Source: CAILLO01 sp964579735 (GTDB lineage: Bacteria; Bacillota; Clostridia; Saccharofermentanales; UBA5734). From it: a stretch of 5,287 bases of DNA. The stretch lies in the NCBI GenBank assembly GCA_964579735.1, contig CAZOHH010000118.1, forward strand, positions 1 through 5,287, written 5' to 3'. The notes under the pieces were generated by a model. The model was given only the letters and a program-made list of their open reading frames with translations, ran no database searches and was not told where the DNA came from. Of the stretch, positions 5,287 through 5,287 are shown in pieces. The position numbers and the translations under genes were made by a program. Positions within the stretch are counted from its first letter, which is position 1, and each line of letters starts with the position of its first letter.

Positions 5287-5287
5287 C

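Noticed and set aside
1..5287. CRISPR array, insertion sequence or tRNA gene
   Set aside because: No regularly spaced repeats, no transposase-like frame with terminal inverted repeats and no tRNA-like fold was found on either strand.

Overview
The window reads as accessory DNA from a moderately GC-rich bacterium (GC roughly mid-50s percent by eye), of the sort carrying many paralogous AAA ATPases. Anaerobic gut or oral lineages (Synergistota, Coriobacteriia and similar) fit, but nothing here fixes the phylum: there is no rRNA, tRNA or housekeeping gene.

Left part (about 120-2930, minus strand): an apparently intact two-gene operon. An extended -10 promoter near 2922-2930 leads into an AAA ATPase of the archaeal-type DUF234 family (2857 to 1454). 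Fifteen bases after its stop begins an all-helical repeat protein (1438 to 122) that resembles the C-terminal part of SWIM zinc-finger proteins but has no SWIM domain. The first ~120 bases may hold the start of another minus-strand gene leaving the window.

Middle and right part (about 2930-5287): a mosaic of gene ends with one intact gene in it. From left to right: a 27-bp direct repeat containing a hairpin; a minus-strand C-terminal remnant with a premature stop, followed by an orphan ribosome binding site; a 15-codon tail fragment of the intact gene found further right; an AAA/DUF4143 ATPase cut to several disjoined pieces; a C-terminal scrap resembling DUF805 membrane proteins; the intact 214-residue cysteine-containing protein of unknown function (3826-4470); the C-terminal half of a second, different DUF4143 ATPase; the second copy of the 27-bp repeat, overlapping that ATPase's stop codon; a copy of the helical-repeat gene carrying a 1,140-bp in-frame internal deletion; and the last 17 codons of a minus-strand gene related to the middle C-terminal remnant.

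The same units recur in related order: cysteine protein then DUF4143 ATPase (plus strand, twice), and a gene ending in Trp-stop followed by the helical-repeat gene or its ribosome binding site (minus strand, three times). I read this as repeated insertion or duplication of a few cassette types followed by deletional decay. No RNA gene, CRISPR array, transposase or integrase was found. The joint function of the surviving genes cannot be read from the sequence.
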